A stretch of DNA of 64,000 nt from Nicotiana tabacum. Taxonomy: Eukaryota; Streptophyta; Magnoliopsida; Solanales; Solanaceae. The position numbers and the translations under genes were made by a program. The DNA lies in NCBI RefSeq assembly GCF_000715075.1, contig NC_134085.1, forward strand, positions 134,058,060 to 134,122,059. Direction: 5' to 3'. The notes under the pieces are model-generated. The model was not told the origin of the DNA. It saw nothing but the letters and a program-made list of their open reading frames with translations, and searched no databases. Shown here piece by piece: positions 44,148 to 55,713 of the stretch (the stretch's first letter is position 1; each line of letters starts with the position of its first letter).

Positions 44148-44160
44148 GTTGCCCCTCTTT
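44148..44160 (-). other. Polypurine tract (Tat5)
   Basis: The minus strand reads AAAGAGGGGCAAC immediately before the TGTTGATACC LTR start. This is the normal form that Tat1 has lost. Confidence 0.8.
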
Positions 44161-44796
44161 ACCCGGGAAGGATGAAAGAGTTTTCGGGTAAAGAAATGAT
44201 GGCCAATTTTGACCGGGCAGGATGCTTTGGAAATATTGCAAGAACAGACACGAGGTGTCGAAGCAGCTATGGTGAGCAGCTAAGGCTCAGGACAGTTGAA
44301 GGAATTGGAGCGAGATCGCTCCTGCTAGGATAGCAGTTGCTTACTGGTTACTTGCAGATAAAATATGCTACAAACATGTATTTACGAAAATTTAAACATG
44401 ATGCAAATTCCCTTTGGACCATGAAGTTTTTCTTAGGATGGTTAAAGATGACGTCCTGGGCCATGATTGCTTAGTGAGGGATTCGCAGGCCATGAAATGA
44501 TGGTCTTTGGCCCCGAAGATGGTGCCTCCGAACAATGGCGTCTTTGAATAATGATATGCAAATTTGAGAGATCCTCATGCCATGGCATGTTGTTTTACGG
44601 CTATGAAGATGATGTCTTTTAGACTATGATGTCTTTGGATAGATTGGCGATATTTCAGCCCATGATATGCAATATGATGTTAACAAGACAAGTCTTAGTC
44701 TTGTGAAATGGAGGGCAGCGCTTAGCTCGATTGGAAAACAAATAGATAGTGAAATAGAGTAATATCTGTGCAAAAAGGGACAGTGCTTGGTCCCAT
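44161..44796 (-). other. Tat5 3' untranslated region, no gene
   Basis: Aligns in part with Tat1 3,517-4,100, including TGATGGCCAATTTTGA. It carries the same degenerate GGCCATGA motifs. Confidence 0.6.
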
Positions 44797-45237
44797 GCGA
44801 ATGTGGAGGCAAGGATTAGCCCCATGCAGGTATGGAGGCAAGGATTAGCCTCATGCAAATTGGGAGGTAGGGATTAGCCTCATGCAGGTATGGAGGCAAG
44901 GAATAGCCTCATGCAAATATGGAGGCAAGGATTAGCCTCACACAAATTGGGAAGAGGGAATTAGCCTCCTGCAAGTAGGGAGGCAAGGATTAGTCTCATG
45001 CAAGTAGGGAGCCAAGGATTAGCCTCATGCAGATATGGAGTCAGGGATTAGCCTCATGCAAATATAGAGGTAGGGATTAGCCTCATGCAAGTAGGGAGGA
45101 AAGGATTAACCTCATGCAACTAGTGAGGCAAGGATTAGCCTCATGCAGATATAGAGGAAAGGATTAGCCTCATGCAAATATGGAAGCAGGGATTAGTCTC
45201 ATGCAAGTAGGGAGGCAAGGATTAGCCTAATGCAGAT
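44797..45237 (-). repeat. Fifteen tandem units of about 30 bp (Tat5 3' region)
   Basis: The unit is GGAGGCAAGGATTAGCCTC followed by ATGCAAATAT or variants. Units alternate between ATGCAGGTATGG, ATGCAAATTGGG and ATGCAAGTAGGG types. The repeat differs in sequence and length from the Tat1 arrays at the same place in the element. Confidence 0.85.
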
Positions 45238-45619
45238 AGAGGCAGCAAATAAAAGTGGTATATTTCTTAGCTGGAGATGTATATTCGGTGTCTGATGGCC
45301 TGATTGATAGTGATCTTGCTACGTGCATAGATTTGCGGATGTGATCATTATGTCAGATGTGCCTGCGTTCAAAGAAAAATTGTAAGTTTTGTGAGGGGGA
45401 GGTTGGTTCGTGCTTCATCTCCCAGCCTTCGCTTTGCTCCATCCTGAAAACCTTTCAAGTTCCCGTGGGTGGCATCTGACTTTTATGGAAATAGAGTTTT
45501 CGAAAAATATGCAATTATTGATAAAAATAGAGTTATTTAGAAATATGTTGATACATTAAGTAATTTTAGATGAACCAGTGACTATAACATATCTCAAAGG
45601 CGTTGCAGCTCTCTTATTG
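45238..45619 (-). other. Tat5 3' untranslated region, no gene
   Basis: Single-copy spacer between the tandem array and the hairpin series. No conserved frame. Confidence 0.5.
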
Positions 45620-45810
45620 GAATTTTGAAGGTCCTCCTCAAAATTCTGCCCCAATTCTGTAGATGATCTTTGACTGTTTGCGGATAATAGGCCTTGCTGA
45701 ATCTTCTTCAGAATTCTCAAAATTCTGCCCCAGTTTCTTAACTGACTTTCTGGTATGTGATGGCGTTAGCTGGACTTGCTCCGGAATTTTGAGGGCCCTC
45801 CTCAAAATTC
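45620..45810 (-). other. Hairpin series downstream of integrase (Tat5)
   Basis: Complete hairpins stand at 45,620-45,646 and 45,784-45,810, with 11-bp arms and 5-nt loops. A collapsed one near 45,708-45,725 has lost the loop and part of an arm. The first has GAATTTTGAAG as one arm, a change that pairs as G-U on the sense RNA. Confidence 0.7.
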
Positions 45811-45953
45811 TGCCCCAGTTTCTGAACTTGGGGGGGGGGAATGAAAATTTTATTATGATATGACCGAACCCATAAGGCTTCCTATGTATCCCCTCTTAGA
45901 CGGGAATCATGTCAAGCGTAGTTCAATTACATCCGAGAAGAAATTTAAATAAT

Positions 45954-46790
45954 CTAGGCATAATATCTTTTGACTGCGTCTGAATTGATTGGTTTTGGCC
46001 AGACTTCTCCGTCCATTTCTACAAGTATGAGTGCTCCTCCTATTAGTACCCTGTGAACCATGTACGGACCTTGCTAGTTAGGAGAGAATTTCCCTTTGGC
46101 TTCATCTTGAAGCGAGAAGATTTTCTTTAATACCAGCTACCCTGGCTTCCTGTATGATTCTTAAAGAAGGAATCTCCACATCGGTTGGGATGACAACTTT
46201 GGTACCATAAACCAGCATGTAGGGAGTTTTCCCAGTTGATGTGCAAACCGTGGTACGGTACCCCAATAGAGCAAAGGATATCTTCTCATGCCATTGTTTG
46301 TGGTTCTCTACTATTTTCCTTAGTATCTTCTTAATATTTTTGTTGGAGGCTTCTACGGATCCATTCATCTGAGGTTGTAGGCTGCGGAATTATTGTGCTT
46401 GATTTTGAAAGTTTCACACATGGCCTTCATCAAATCATTGTTGAGATTGGCGGCGTTATCAGAAATAATGGACTCGGGAACCCCGAATCGGCAAACGATA
46501 CGATCCTTGACAAAATTTGCGATGACTTTCTTTGTTACAACTTTGTAAGATATAGCCTCAACCCATTTTGTGAAGTAATCAATGGCTACAAGAATAAACC
46601 TGTGTCCGTTTGAAGCAGTGGGCTCAATTGGACCAATAACATCCATTCCCCAAGCAGCGAATGGCCAAGGTGAGCTCGTTGCATTGAGATCATTTGGCGG
46701 CACTTTTATCATATCGGCATGCACTTGACATTGAAAGCATTTGCGGACATACTGAATGCATCCGTCTCCATGGTCATCCAAAGGTAACAT
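45954..46790 (-). pseudogene. Integrase relic (Tat5)
   Basis: The core contains Asp in GMDVIGPIEP, Asp in ISDNAANLN and, after a one-base shift at about 46,370, Glu in NGSVEASNKN. About 75 codons between IPSLRIIQEA and the GPY-type tail are missing, and the tail (EAKGKFSPN, GGALILVEMDGE, AVKRYY) continues in another frame to a TAG at 45,954. The missing piece corresponds to the stretch around AVCHGQLYQNRM kept in Tat1. The zinc domain is upstream; its C-x2-C is CFQCQVH here. Confidence 0.85.
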
Positions 46791-47833
46791 GCCCTGAGTA
46801 TCTTCTTAGACAAGACGAAACCATTCATGTGTGGGCCACAGGTCCGAACATGCACATCCTCAAGTAGCTTAGAAGCTTCATTTGCGTCAACACATCTTAG
46901 TAAACCCAAATTAGGAGTTCTTCTATACAAGTTCCCTCCGCTGTGGAAGAAGTGATTTGACAATATCTGGAGTGTGCGTTTCTGAGTGAGATTTGCATGC
47001 TCTGGGTATTCTCCTTTTGATAAGTACTCTTTGATGTCATGGAACCAAGGCTTTCTATCTGCCTTTTCTTCGACATGAGCACAATACGATGGTTGATTAT
47101 GGATCCTCACCAGAATGGGATCAATGTAATTCTTATCTGGGTGTTGTATCATAGATGACAAAGTAGTCAATGCATCGGCAAATGCATTTTGAATTCTAGG
47201 CATATGTTTGAATTCTATCTTCGTGAACCACTTTCTTAGTTCTTGCACATGGTGTAGATAAGGCAATATCTTGGAATTCTTGGTAGTCCACTCTCCTTGT
47301 ACCTGGTGCACAAGCAGATCTGAATCACCGATCACCAGCAACTCCTGAATGTTCATGTCGACTGCCATGTTGAGTCCTAGTATGCAAACTTTGTACTCCG
47401 CCATGTTGTTGGTATAGGAAAATCTGAGTTTAGCAGATACCGGATAATGTTGACCCGTTTTTTATACCAAAACTGCTCTAATGCCCATTCCTTTGAAATT
47501 TGCAGCTCCGTCAAAGTACATCCTCCAACTGTCATATGCTTTGGTAATGTCTTCCCCTACGAATGACACTTCTTCATCAGGAAAATATGTTTTCAAAGGC
47601 TCGTATGCTCCTCCCATCGGATTTTCAGCAAGATGATTTGCCAATGCTTTTCCTTTGACCGCCTTTTGAGTCACGTAGACGATATCGAACTCACGTAATA
47701 GTAGCTGACATTTAGCCAACTTCCTAATAGGCATGGGTTTCTGAAATATGTACTTTAGAGGGTCCATCCTGGATATGAGGTATGTATTGTAGGCATAGAA
47801 GTAATGCCTCAACTTCTGAGCTGTCCAGGTCAA
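46791..47833 (-). pseudogene. RNase H end, second RNase H and integrase zinc domain (Tat5)
   Basis: Starts in the end of the Ty3-type RNase H (MTWTAQKLRHYFYAY), then a tether (YVTQKAVKGKALANHL) and the archaeal-type RNase H: YFDGAANF with the first Asp, NNMAEYK where the catalytic Glu codon remains in AEY, IGDSDLL, and NAFADALT. A TAA at about 47,462 breaks the frame within the second RNase H, just after AVLV. The zinc domain has CGPHMNG. It runs 77% or so in parallel with Tat1 by eye, without indels. Confidence 0.85.
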
Positions 47834-49210
47834 AGCACAACAAGTGCGTTCAAGTAGAGAGTACCGTACTTCATAAGGTGTGAACTCTTACTCAAGTAAT
47901 ATATGGATTTATCCTTTCTTCCTATCACTTCATGTTGTCCTAAAACACATCCGAAGGCTCCATCTAATACAGATAGATAGAGTAGCAAAGGTCGTCTTAA
48001 TTCTGGCAGGACCAGAACTGGTGGTGTAGATAGGTACTCCTTGATCTTGTCAAAAGCTTTCTGACAATCCTCCGTCCAGCTTGTTTCAGTATCTTTCCTC
48101 AGCATCTTGAAGATGGGTTCACATATAACTGTGGATTTTTCTATGAAGAGACTGATATAGTTGAGACATCCTAGGAAGCTCATCACGTCCTTTTTGCTCT
48201 TAGGTGGTGGTAACTCCTGAATAGACTTGACTTTAGACAGATCTAGCTCGATCCTTCGACGACTAACAATGATCCCAATAATATTCATGCGGGAACCCTG
48301 AATGCACACTTTGCAGGGTTCAATTTCAAGTTGTACCTCCTTAGTCTGTAAAAGAACTTCCTCAAGTCTACTATGTTATTTGCGGCCCTCTTGGATTTGA
48401 TAATGATATCGTCCACATACACCTCTATTTCTTGATGTATCATATCATGGAAGATGGTTGCCATGGCTCTCATGTAAGTGGCCCCAACGTTCTTCAAACC
48501 GAATGGCATCATCGTGTAACAGTATACACCCAAAGGTGTAATAAAAGCTGTCTTCTCTGCATCTTCTTCATCCATCCAAATTTGGTGATAACCCGCGAAG
48601 CAATCTACAAAGGATTGGAGTTCAGTTTGGCGCAATTATCGATCAGGATGTGTATATTTGGCAATGGGAAGTCGTCCTTGGGACTTGCTCTATTTAAATT
48701 CCGGTTAATCAACACATACTCTAACCTTCCCATCCTTCTTCGGAACTGGAACAATTTTAGCTAACCAGGTTGGGTACTCAACAACCCTGAGAACTTTGGC
48801 TTTGATCTGCTTGGTAACTTCCTCCTTGATTTTCAAGCTCATGTCTGGTTTGAACTTTCAGAGTTTCTGCTTGACTGGAGGACACATGGGATTAGTGGGC
48901 AACTTGTGATCCATTATAGATGTGTTCAAGCCGGTCATGTCATCATATAACCAAGCAAAAATATCCTCATACTCTTTTTAGAAACCAAATGTACTCTTCC
49001 TTCTCTGTCGGTGAAATATAGATGCTGATGCGAGTCTGCTTGACGGTCTCGGCATCTCCCAAATTTACTGCTTCTGTTTTGTCCAGGTTCGACTTACGCT
49101 CTCAAAATTTTCAACCTCCCTAACAATTTCCTAGGGTATCTCATCTTCTTCCTCTGAATCACTATTCTCATATTGCGTTGCCTTATTACATGTCACAGTC
49201 AATGGTTCAT
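47834..49210 (-). pseudogene. Reverse transcriptase and first RNase H relic (Tat5)
   Basis: RT palm motifs: SFVDCFAGYHQIWMDEEDA, then MMPFGLKNVGATY and the catalytic YVDDIIIKS (about 48,400). The thumb is LSKVKSIQELPPPKSKKDVMSFLG. The first RNase H begins LYLSVLDGAFGCVLGQ, where the usual catalytic Asp position is not acidic, as in other Tat elements that have a second RNase H. Upstream of 48,635 the fingers region survives only as pieces (VPNLVS, EEGWEG) interrupted by stops and shifts up to the intron acceptor. Frames change at about 48,300 and 47,832. Confidence 0.87.
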
Positions 49211-49425
49211 CAGGAAAAATAATAATAATGTTGTAGAAAAGAAAAGTGAAAAGATAGTAGTGAATAATAAAGAGCAAATTCATTTGATTAAGACTGAAAA
49301 ATCATCTAGACAAAGTACGACTCGATGAATCGAGCATTTATTTGAAACAAGTAAATCTTAAAAAAAAATTACGAGAAATCTTAAATGCCTAGAATAGCTT
49401 ATAGAAATAAATTATGCTAAGCTAC
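49211..49425 (-). other. Probable pol intron between protease region and RT (Tat5)
   Basis: AT-rich, stop-dense 215-nt gap. The donor is CCTAG/GTAGCT. The acceptor side is a T-rich tract ending TTTTTCCTG before ATGAACC, so the AG is lost or altered. Ogre elements are known to have a spliced intron between pro and RT; the position here matches. Confidence 0.6.
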
Positions 49426-50560
49426 CTAGGGACTCGGCTGGCTCGAGATGGTGTGGCGGTCCAGTTCTTGAGAACATCTCTCTTCTTCACAGTCTGAATA
49501 GTAAGGCCTTCTTCCTCCTCCTCAATTATGGCACTATAGTCCATGTCTTCATCTTTCAAGAACAGATTCTTCAACCCAGCTAATTCTTCTTCTTCTATGG
49601 TTCACTATATTATATCGTCTTGGTGGAAAGCTTGATCTAGATGTGGCACTGGTTGCTCGATAGGGTAATACATTCCGCGCCACGGAGGCGACCAATAATT
49701 GTATTCTTGCCATGTATACTGATATCCGAGCCCAAAGGTAGTACCATGACCCTTTAGCTGTATTGGTTTAGTGATACCTTTGAGGTTCTTTCCCAACCCT
49801 TTGTCGGGTTCATATCTAGACCATGCCAATATGCTTTCTATTTTGCCACTACACCATCTATCTTTCTCGACGGCATTGACACGTTCAATGTAATGATAGG
49901 TTTCCCCTCCTAGCCTCCTTTTATGTCCAATGGCCAGGATGGTTTGACTAGTGTAAATGGGGTTACTTCTATCTCCGTGAATGATTACCTCCTGACGGTT
50001 CCATTTGAACTTCACGGCTTGATGTAGTGTGGAAGGCACGGATACAGTGGCATGGATCCATGGTCGGTCCAACAGAAGGTTATATGAGGTCGGTATGTCG
50101 AGTACCTAAAATTCGACATCGAACCAAGTTGGCCCCATATGCAAGCAAAGGTTGATTTCCCCAATCGTGGCCCTCTAGGACCCATCAAAAACTTTCACAT
50201 TCATGCTTCCTACCCGTATTTCATGAAAACCTTTGTCCAACCTTTTTAGAGTATCCAGCGGACAAATATTTAGGCTTGAACCTCCGTCAACCAGGACCCT
50301 GGCAATGAACTTGTCTTCAAATTGCACTGTGATATGCAATGCTCGACTGTGATTCAAACCCTCAGGTGCTAGCTCATCTTCGTGGAAGATAATCTTATGA
50401 CTCTCTAGCACTTGCCCAACCATGTTGCCCATTTCTCTACTAGTGATGTTGTTGGGTACATAAGCCTCGCTTAGCACCTTTATTAAAGCGTTCTTGTGTA
50501 CCTCTGAATTTTGCAATAGTGACAGGATAGATAGCTGAGCAGGGACTTTATTCATATGGT
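49426..50560 (-). pseudogene. Retropepsin-like protease followed by G-patch-like segment (Tat5)
   Basis: The aspartic protease active site is LVDGGSSLNICPL (Asp-Gly-Gly in place of Asp-Thr/Ser-Gly), preceded by LHITVQFEDKFIARV. A stop at 50,175 follows VKVFDGS. The last part of the domain is at 50,072 (DRPWIHA). Some 60 residues later comes SILAWSRYEPDKGLGKNLKGITKPI, with the Gly spacing of a G-patch (an RNA-binding helicase cofactor motif), and then Trp/Tyr-rich YTWQEYNYWSPPW. Betaretroviruses also carry a G-patch after protease, which makes the similarity noteworthy. An acidic tail (EEEELAG-like) runs to the intron. Confidence 0.78.
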
Positions 50561-51310
50561 CAACAACAGAATACTCCTTTGCCTATACTTTCCTCCACAG
50601 GTCATCTGGTCCGGTCTCAGTGATAGGTTGCCTAGTAGTGGCTTCCTTACTTGAACCTCCCAAATGTTCAGGTGTATAGACTCTTCAAATTCTAGTCATT
50701 CCTTGTGCAGCATCAGATTCCTCTACCTTGGCCTTCCCTTTCCACCAAGCCTCGGCAACATAATCTCAGGGTATTGCTTTTGAGTTGAATGGGGGTGTGG
50801 TTGTTACCATCACAGTGAAAGGTGTGACCACTTTTACTTCAAGTGGAGCGGGGGTGGCCATGGGCGGAGCCACCTCTACCTCAAATGGAGCTGATGCATT
50901 TACCTCAACCTCAATTAGTGACTAAGTTTGTACCACAATAGGAGTGAGGATGACTGCATCTTTAAAGTCATCGCCCTCTCGAATAAGCCCAATCGACCCC
51001 TCAGGGTCCCATTCTTCATTCGTCTCTATCATATGTACACCATCACCTCTATGATCAAGGAGGGGATTGTTGTGGACATTAGGTGCGGCTTCCTTCACCA
51101 GTATGACCTTGTTGTCAATTAGCATCTGGATCTTATCCTCTAATGTTTGTCACTCAGCAGTGGTGTGCCCCTTCATGTCGGAATGGTGTGCACAAGTTTT
51201 GTTCGGATTGACCCATTGGGATGGATTTCCTAAAGTCACTGCGGGAACATGAGTGATGTAACCAGTAGCTTTCAATCTCTTGGTCCACCACTATGGGTCC
51301 TGGTCGAACT
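50561..51310 (-). pseudogene. C-terminal gag and gag-pol linker (Tat5)
   Basis: Relic reading from KFDQDP and VTLGNPSQWVNPNK at the right, through a possible knuckle relic (CAHHSDMKGHTTAEW, with the last Cys lost), to the acidic EEWDPEGSIGLIREGDDF and repeated EVEV/APP segments. A stop separates it from the protease. The N-terminal part of gag is absent because LTR sequence begins directly at about 51,311. Confidence 0.7.
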
Positions 51311-52019
51311 TATATTTATGAAGTATTCCTTTAACAGATAAGTAGTTGAAACAAATAAATAAAGCATATTGGGCATTGTATGACTCAAATAATAAGACAC
51401 AAAATTTGAACAAGTTGTGTGCATAAAAAAGTAAAGTTTGTAAGCAAAAGGGATTTAGGAAGAGGGGTCCTAGGTTGGCTAGCCTACAGGATCACCCCAT
51501 GCAAATTCCGGTAAATACTCCTCAATTAGGGGCTACACGTGACATTTGCGTGCACTCATCATATCCCATTCTACCCAAGTCCCTCCCCTTGGTCATAGCC
51601 TAAAGCGTTCTAATAACCTTGACAATTTCCTACGCGTGCACTACCCATCTCTTCTTTGTGGTCCTGGAGGTATTTTAGGACCTCTAAAGCTGGGCAGTTC
51701 TAGACAACCCCTAAGTTGCTTAAAAGGAGAAAATTCTATGCGACAGACAAGAACAATTTAGGACAGCATATAAATCAAGTTAGAGGCTCACAGTTACCTC
51801 CTCAAGCATATCACATAAGTGCACGTCTTCAAACAACATTCAAACACTTAAGAAAACAAATCCTAGAACATGATATCTAAGTGAGCAGAGGTTATAAAGT
51901 ACTGAATTAGGCCAATATGTGAAGGATCCTATTTAACTTGCCTACTGATTAGACCTGTTAAATCTGAACAACTTCAAGTAGTAGAAATACAGTTTCGGAG
52001 TTGCAGAATTTAAACTCGC

Positions 52020-52560
52020 CCTATAGGATTGCCTAAACTTTGAATAGTGGTGTCCCAAGAGCATGATAACTACATTTGATATAGTAAAACAGTAGGCAGA
52101 TTTTAAAAAAACAGACTCTTGAATTCCTATAGGCATGCTTTCTAATACTAAATTAGGGCAGTACTCGAAAGAATTCATTTAAGGAAAACAAACCACTGAT
52201 TAGACCAGTTTCAAAGTAAACTAACATGAAATGAACTGATTTATTTAAACTAAACTGATTTTAGATCTATAGGTAGAATTTCTGATGTTGTTCCCTATAA
52301 GCATGATATCTAGTTGTTAAGAGCTGATGTTAGAAACTTGTAGGCATGATATTTAATGAAAACAAACGTAATTACCCGTTATAACAAATGTTGAACTGGA
52401 TCACATTCTATAGGCATGGTATCTACTTGTGAAGTTGATTTTAAAAACCTATAGACATGATTTCTATTATCGGAACCACTAGAAACCTATAGGCATGATT
52501 TCTAACATGGTAAGGCAAACATAGCAAATATAAAATCCTATATGCATGGTTTCTACCCAT
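52020..52560 (-). repeat. Periodic ATAGGCATG motif in Tat5 LTR
   Basis: About nine copies of CCTATAGGCATGATTTCTA or close variants occur at 45-75 bp spacing. The sequence between copies is not repeated. Confidence 0.7.
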
Positions 52561-53748
52561 ATTACCCCATAAATATGTAACTACCCACCCTTTTTCACTA
52601 ATCACCACAATATTCGTTTACAAATTATTGCAAACCAGATGAATGAATTACATATAGAGATAAAAAAAAGTTACACTATAGGGAGCCTAAAGTAGGCCCA
52701 AGTGATTTCCCAAACCTCCAATAGCCTCAAATGCCAATTTCATAAACAATATCATTGTCTAGGCGCGTCAGAGTTCCCTAAGGATCTCGAGGATCCCGGG
52801 CAGTGCTCACACCTAGACTTTGTAACCAAATTGAGTGAGTGCACTGTGGAAGGGCCAACCTCAGTATGCTAGAGTTCAGAGGGATCTCAAAAGGATCCCA
52901 AGGCAGTACACACACTAGAGGGGGCAAAACCTAGGGACTTAGGAGAAGAGTGAGAGTGCTTGACATAGTTTGAAAGGGTTTCAGTAGGAAAACAATATTA
53001 AAAGAGATTTGCTTGAAATAGTTTTGTAAAAACAACATAAGGAGTTATTAAATAAGACAATTTTGAAAAGGGTAAGGTGATCAACAATCAACCAAACAAA
53101 ATACAGAACCAGAAGAGGTCCATCAGCACTTCAATACATGGAATCTAACAGGTACACACATTCACTCAGGGGTAATGGGGATTTGGGGTAAGTATAGGGC
53201 ACATAACAAGCACAGATGCACATGGGTACAAAATCAGAGAAGCCTTGAAAGGGTTTCAAGGGATTTTAAGGTACAAGAACTTAAGAGTTAATAAAGAATC
53301 AAACAGACTTAGGGTAGCCAACTACTTTACATAGGAAGGTGCATGCAGAAATCAGAGAAACATAGTCACATTAGGGTATACTAGAAAGGGATTCATGAGC
53401 AGGCTAATCCTAAAAGGGTATATTCAGAAGCATGCAGTAAAGAAGATAGTGAAGTAGACATGTTTGTTGCAGGTTGAACAACAAAAACATTGATAGAAGC
53501 ATATTAGAAACATGACAAATTGAAGTAGTAGGAGAAGCATATTGTTTTGGGACTTGAAATTGAAATTAGAACATACCAGTAAAGTGATAGTAAACACAAA
53601 GTGAAAGAGAACCTAATAGCTAGTCTTGGCTTGCAACCGGCTAACATAGAACAGTAGTAAGTAACACAAAAGAGAGCAGAAAGCTTTGAGCGTAAGAAAG
53701 AGAGTTTTGAACCAATGTGTTCGTGTGTTGTGTTATTGAAAGAGCGGG

Positions 53749-53758
53749 GTACTTATAG
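53749..53758 (-). promoter_or_regulatory. TATA-like box, Tat5 5' LTR
   Basis: The minus strand reads CTATAAGTAC, followed by ACACAACACACGAACAC as in the other LTR. Confidence 0.5.
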
Positions 53759-55713
53759 TTTGAAACCAGGTAGAAAATAAGGCAAGAATCAAAGTTCAGC
53801 AATAATTATGGAACCATGTACTAATTAGAATCAAATCAATGCAAGTACTCCCTTAATTAAGGGGTAATTAACCAGCGGTAAAGTGTAGGACATGTTTAAG
53901 GAAAGAAAATCAAGTAAGGCATTAAATACAAAATAGACAATTAGGGGTAAATATACAAGGAAACAGTTAATGAAGAATTAATAAATAACACAGCTAACCA
54001 AATAAGGTAAGAAAAGTAAATAAGGTTGCAGAATATGGAAATAATCGAGAATCGGCATATAGCAAATCAGTGAGTCAAGGACTCGAAATAATACTGATTT
54101 AAGGAGAATAACATAGGTTCCCATGAATAAGCAAATAAGCCAAGTTTAAACAGGAAGAATCGAAGGTCTAAAGGAAAGTTTTTAAATCAAGCCAAGAAAT
54201 AGGGAACTCAAAATCAATCAAAGAGAGAGTCATGAGTCAGTGTTAAGCATATAAATAAAGTAAGATAAGGATAACCAGAGGCCGACACATAACTCTAGAA
54301 AGCACGAAAGTTAAACAATACTGATTCGATGAGAGAGAGGCAAGTCAAGATGAACATAAGCACATAGAATCAATGTAAGTTAGGCTAAGAACTTCAATAG
54401 AAACATATTCAAGGCAAGATGGTCACAAAAACTCAAAAACGAGAACCGGTCAGTCATGCTGATACACTGAACCAAATGAGGAAACCTAGAAAATTAGGGC
54501 TTTCAACATAGACGAGTTAAAGATGTAGTAAAATCATAGAATCAGTCAAAATGTGCAAGAAATTAAAGTTTAAACACAAAGAATTAGTTAAACAAGGTTT
54601 TAAAAGAAGTTTCAAAAACCCTAGTTTCAGAAGAAGATGAAAAACACTTGAAACCACATGATTTTTGGAAAGAACCTCAAGGATAGTGTAAAACATTCAA
54701 GAAACAAACTCAAATCATCCTGGATCTTTATAGATCTAGGAGGCATAGAAAAGAAAATAGGGTTTCGAAAGAACCCATATAGAGACAAAGAAACATGTCT
54801 AGAAACCCAAGGATCGCAGCAAATACAGCATGATTTTGCTTGAAATCACACTACAGTAGCCAAGAACAGGTGGGTGATGAACCCTAGATGCAAGCCGGCA
54901 TGGCCCTGGGCCCTTGATGACCTTAGAGAAGAAAAACATGGCATTAGAGGAGCCATTGGAGGCTTAAGAGACGATGAGAGGTCACCGGAGATGGTCGGAG
55001 ATGGGAGGTCGGTGGTTGAAGATTAGGGTTAGGTTGAGAGTGTTTTGACAGCAGAGAGGATCTTAGGGCGGCGATGTACAGAAATGGTTAGGGTTAGGAG
55101 TCGTTTGGAATTAAAAAAGGAAAGAATGAACGAGGGCCGTTGATCTTTTAGATCAACGGCCAGGATCTGATGGGTTTTAGGTCGGGTATTTTAATCCAAA
55201 ATTGGGCTGGGTATTGGGTTTAATTGAGGCTAAAATTGAAATGCAATTTGACTAGGTTTTAAATAGCCAATTTAACCCTATATAATTTATAATAAATAAT
55301 AGATTGTTTCTAAAAAATGTTTTCATGTACTAAAATGATATAAAATAGATATTTAACATTTTAAAAATATAGAAGACCATTTTATGCATATAAAATATAA
55401 TTATACGTTAATAGGGCTGGTATTGCAATATATGCAAATTAGTTTTAAAAAATGCAAATGCAATTATAAAAAATGTATTAAAAATACTTAAGCACTATTT
55501 TGGCATAAATATAGGATTTATATGGCTAAATTACCACAACAATAATTTTAAGGATAATTATTGGAAATTTTATCAATAAAAGGGGAAGAACTAAATCATT
55601 TTAAAGCCTTTAAAATTATAGAAAAATTATAAAAACTATGTGCATGCTTATATATGATATTTTGAAAGTATATATGTCTATAAAAATATATAGGGAAAAA
55701 TTGGGTATCAACA

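Larger units (their letters stand above)
41058..55713 (-). mobile_element. Tat5: Tat/Ogre-lineage element with near-complete pol but damaged LTRs
   Basis: The order on the minus strand is LTR (from 55,713), end of gag, protease, G-patch-like segment, intron, RT, RNase H, second RNase H, integrase, hairpins, tandem repeat, PPT, LTR. It is the same family group as Tat1. Its 5' LTR lacks the U5 end, PBS, leader and gag start, through a fusion at about 51,311. Its 3' LTR is cut at 41,058. A Tat LTR end that could belong to it lies at 59,180-59,610 in the opposite orientation. Confidence 0.88.
51311..55713 (-). repeat. Tat5 5' LTR, U5 end missing
   Basis: On the minus strand it begins TGTTGATACCC at 55,713. 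It aligns with the left LTR from 52,644 and with the LTR end at 59,180-59,610 (inverted) over 51,311-51,471. About 270 bp of U5 present in that copy are missing. TATA-like CTATAAGTAC is at 53,749-53,758. Confidence 0.85.

Noticed and set aside
44797..45237. Regular 30-bp repeats that superficially resemble a CRISPR array
   Set aside because: The linkers are themselves repeated variants, not unique spacers, and the context is a plant retrotransposon.
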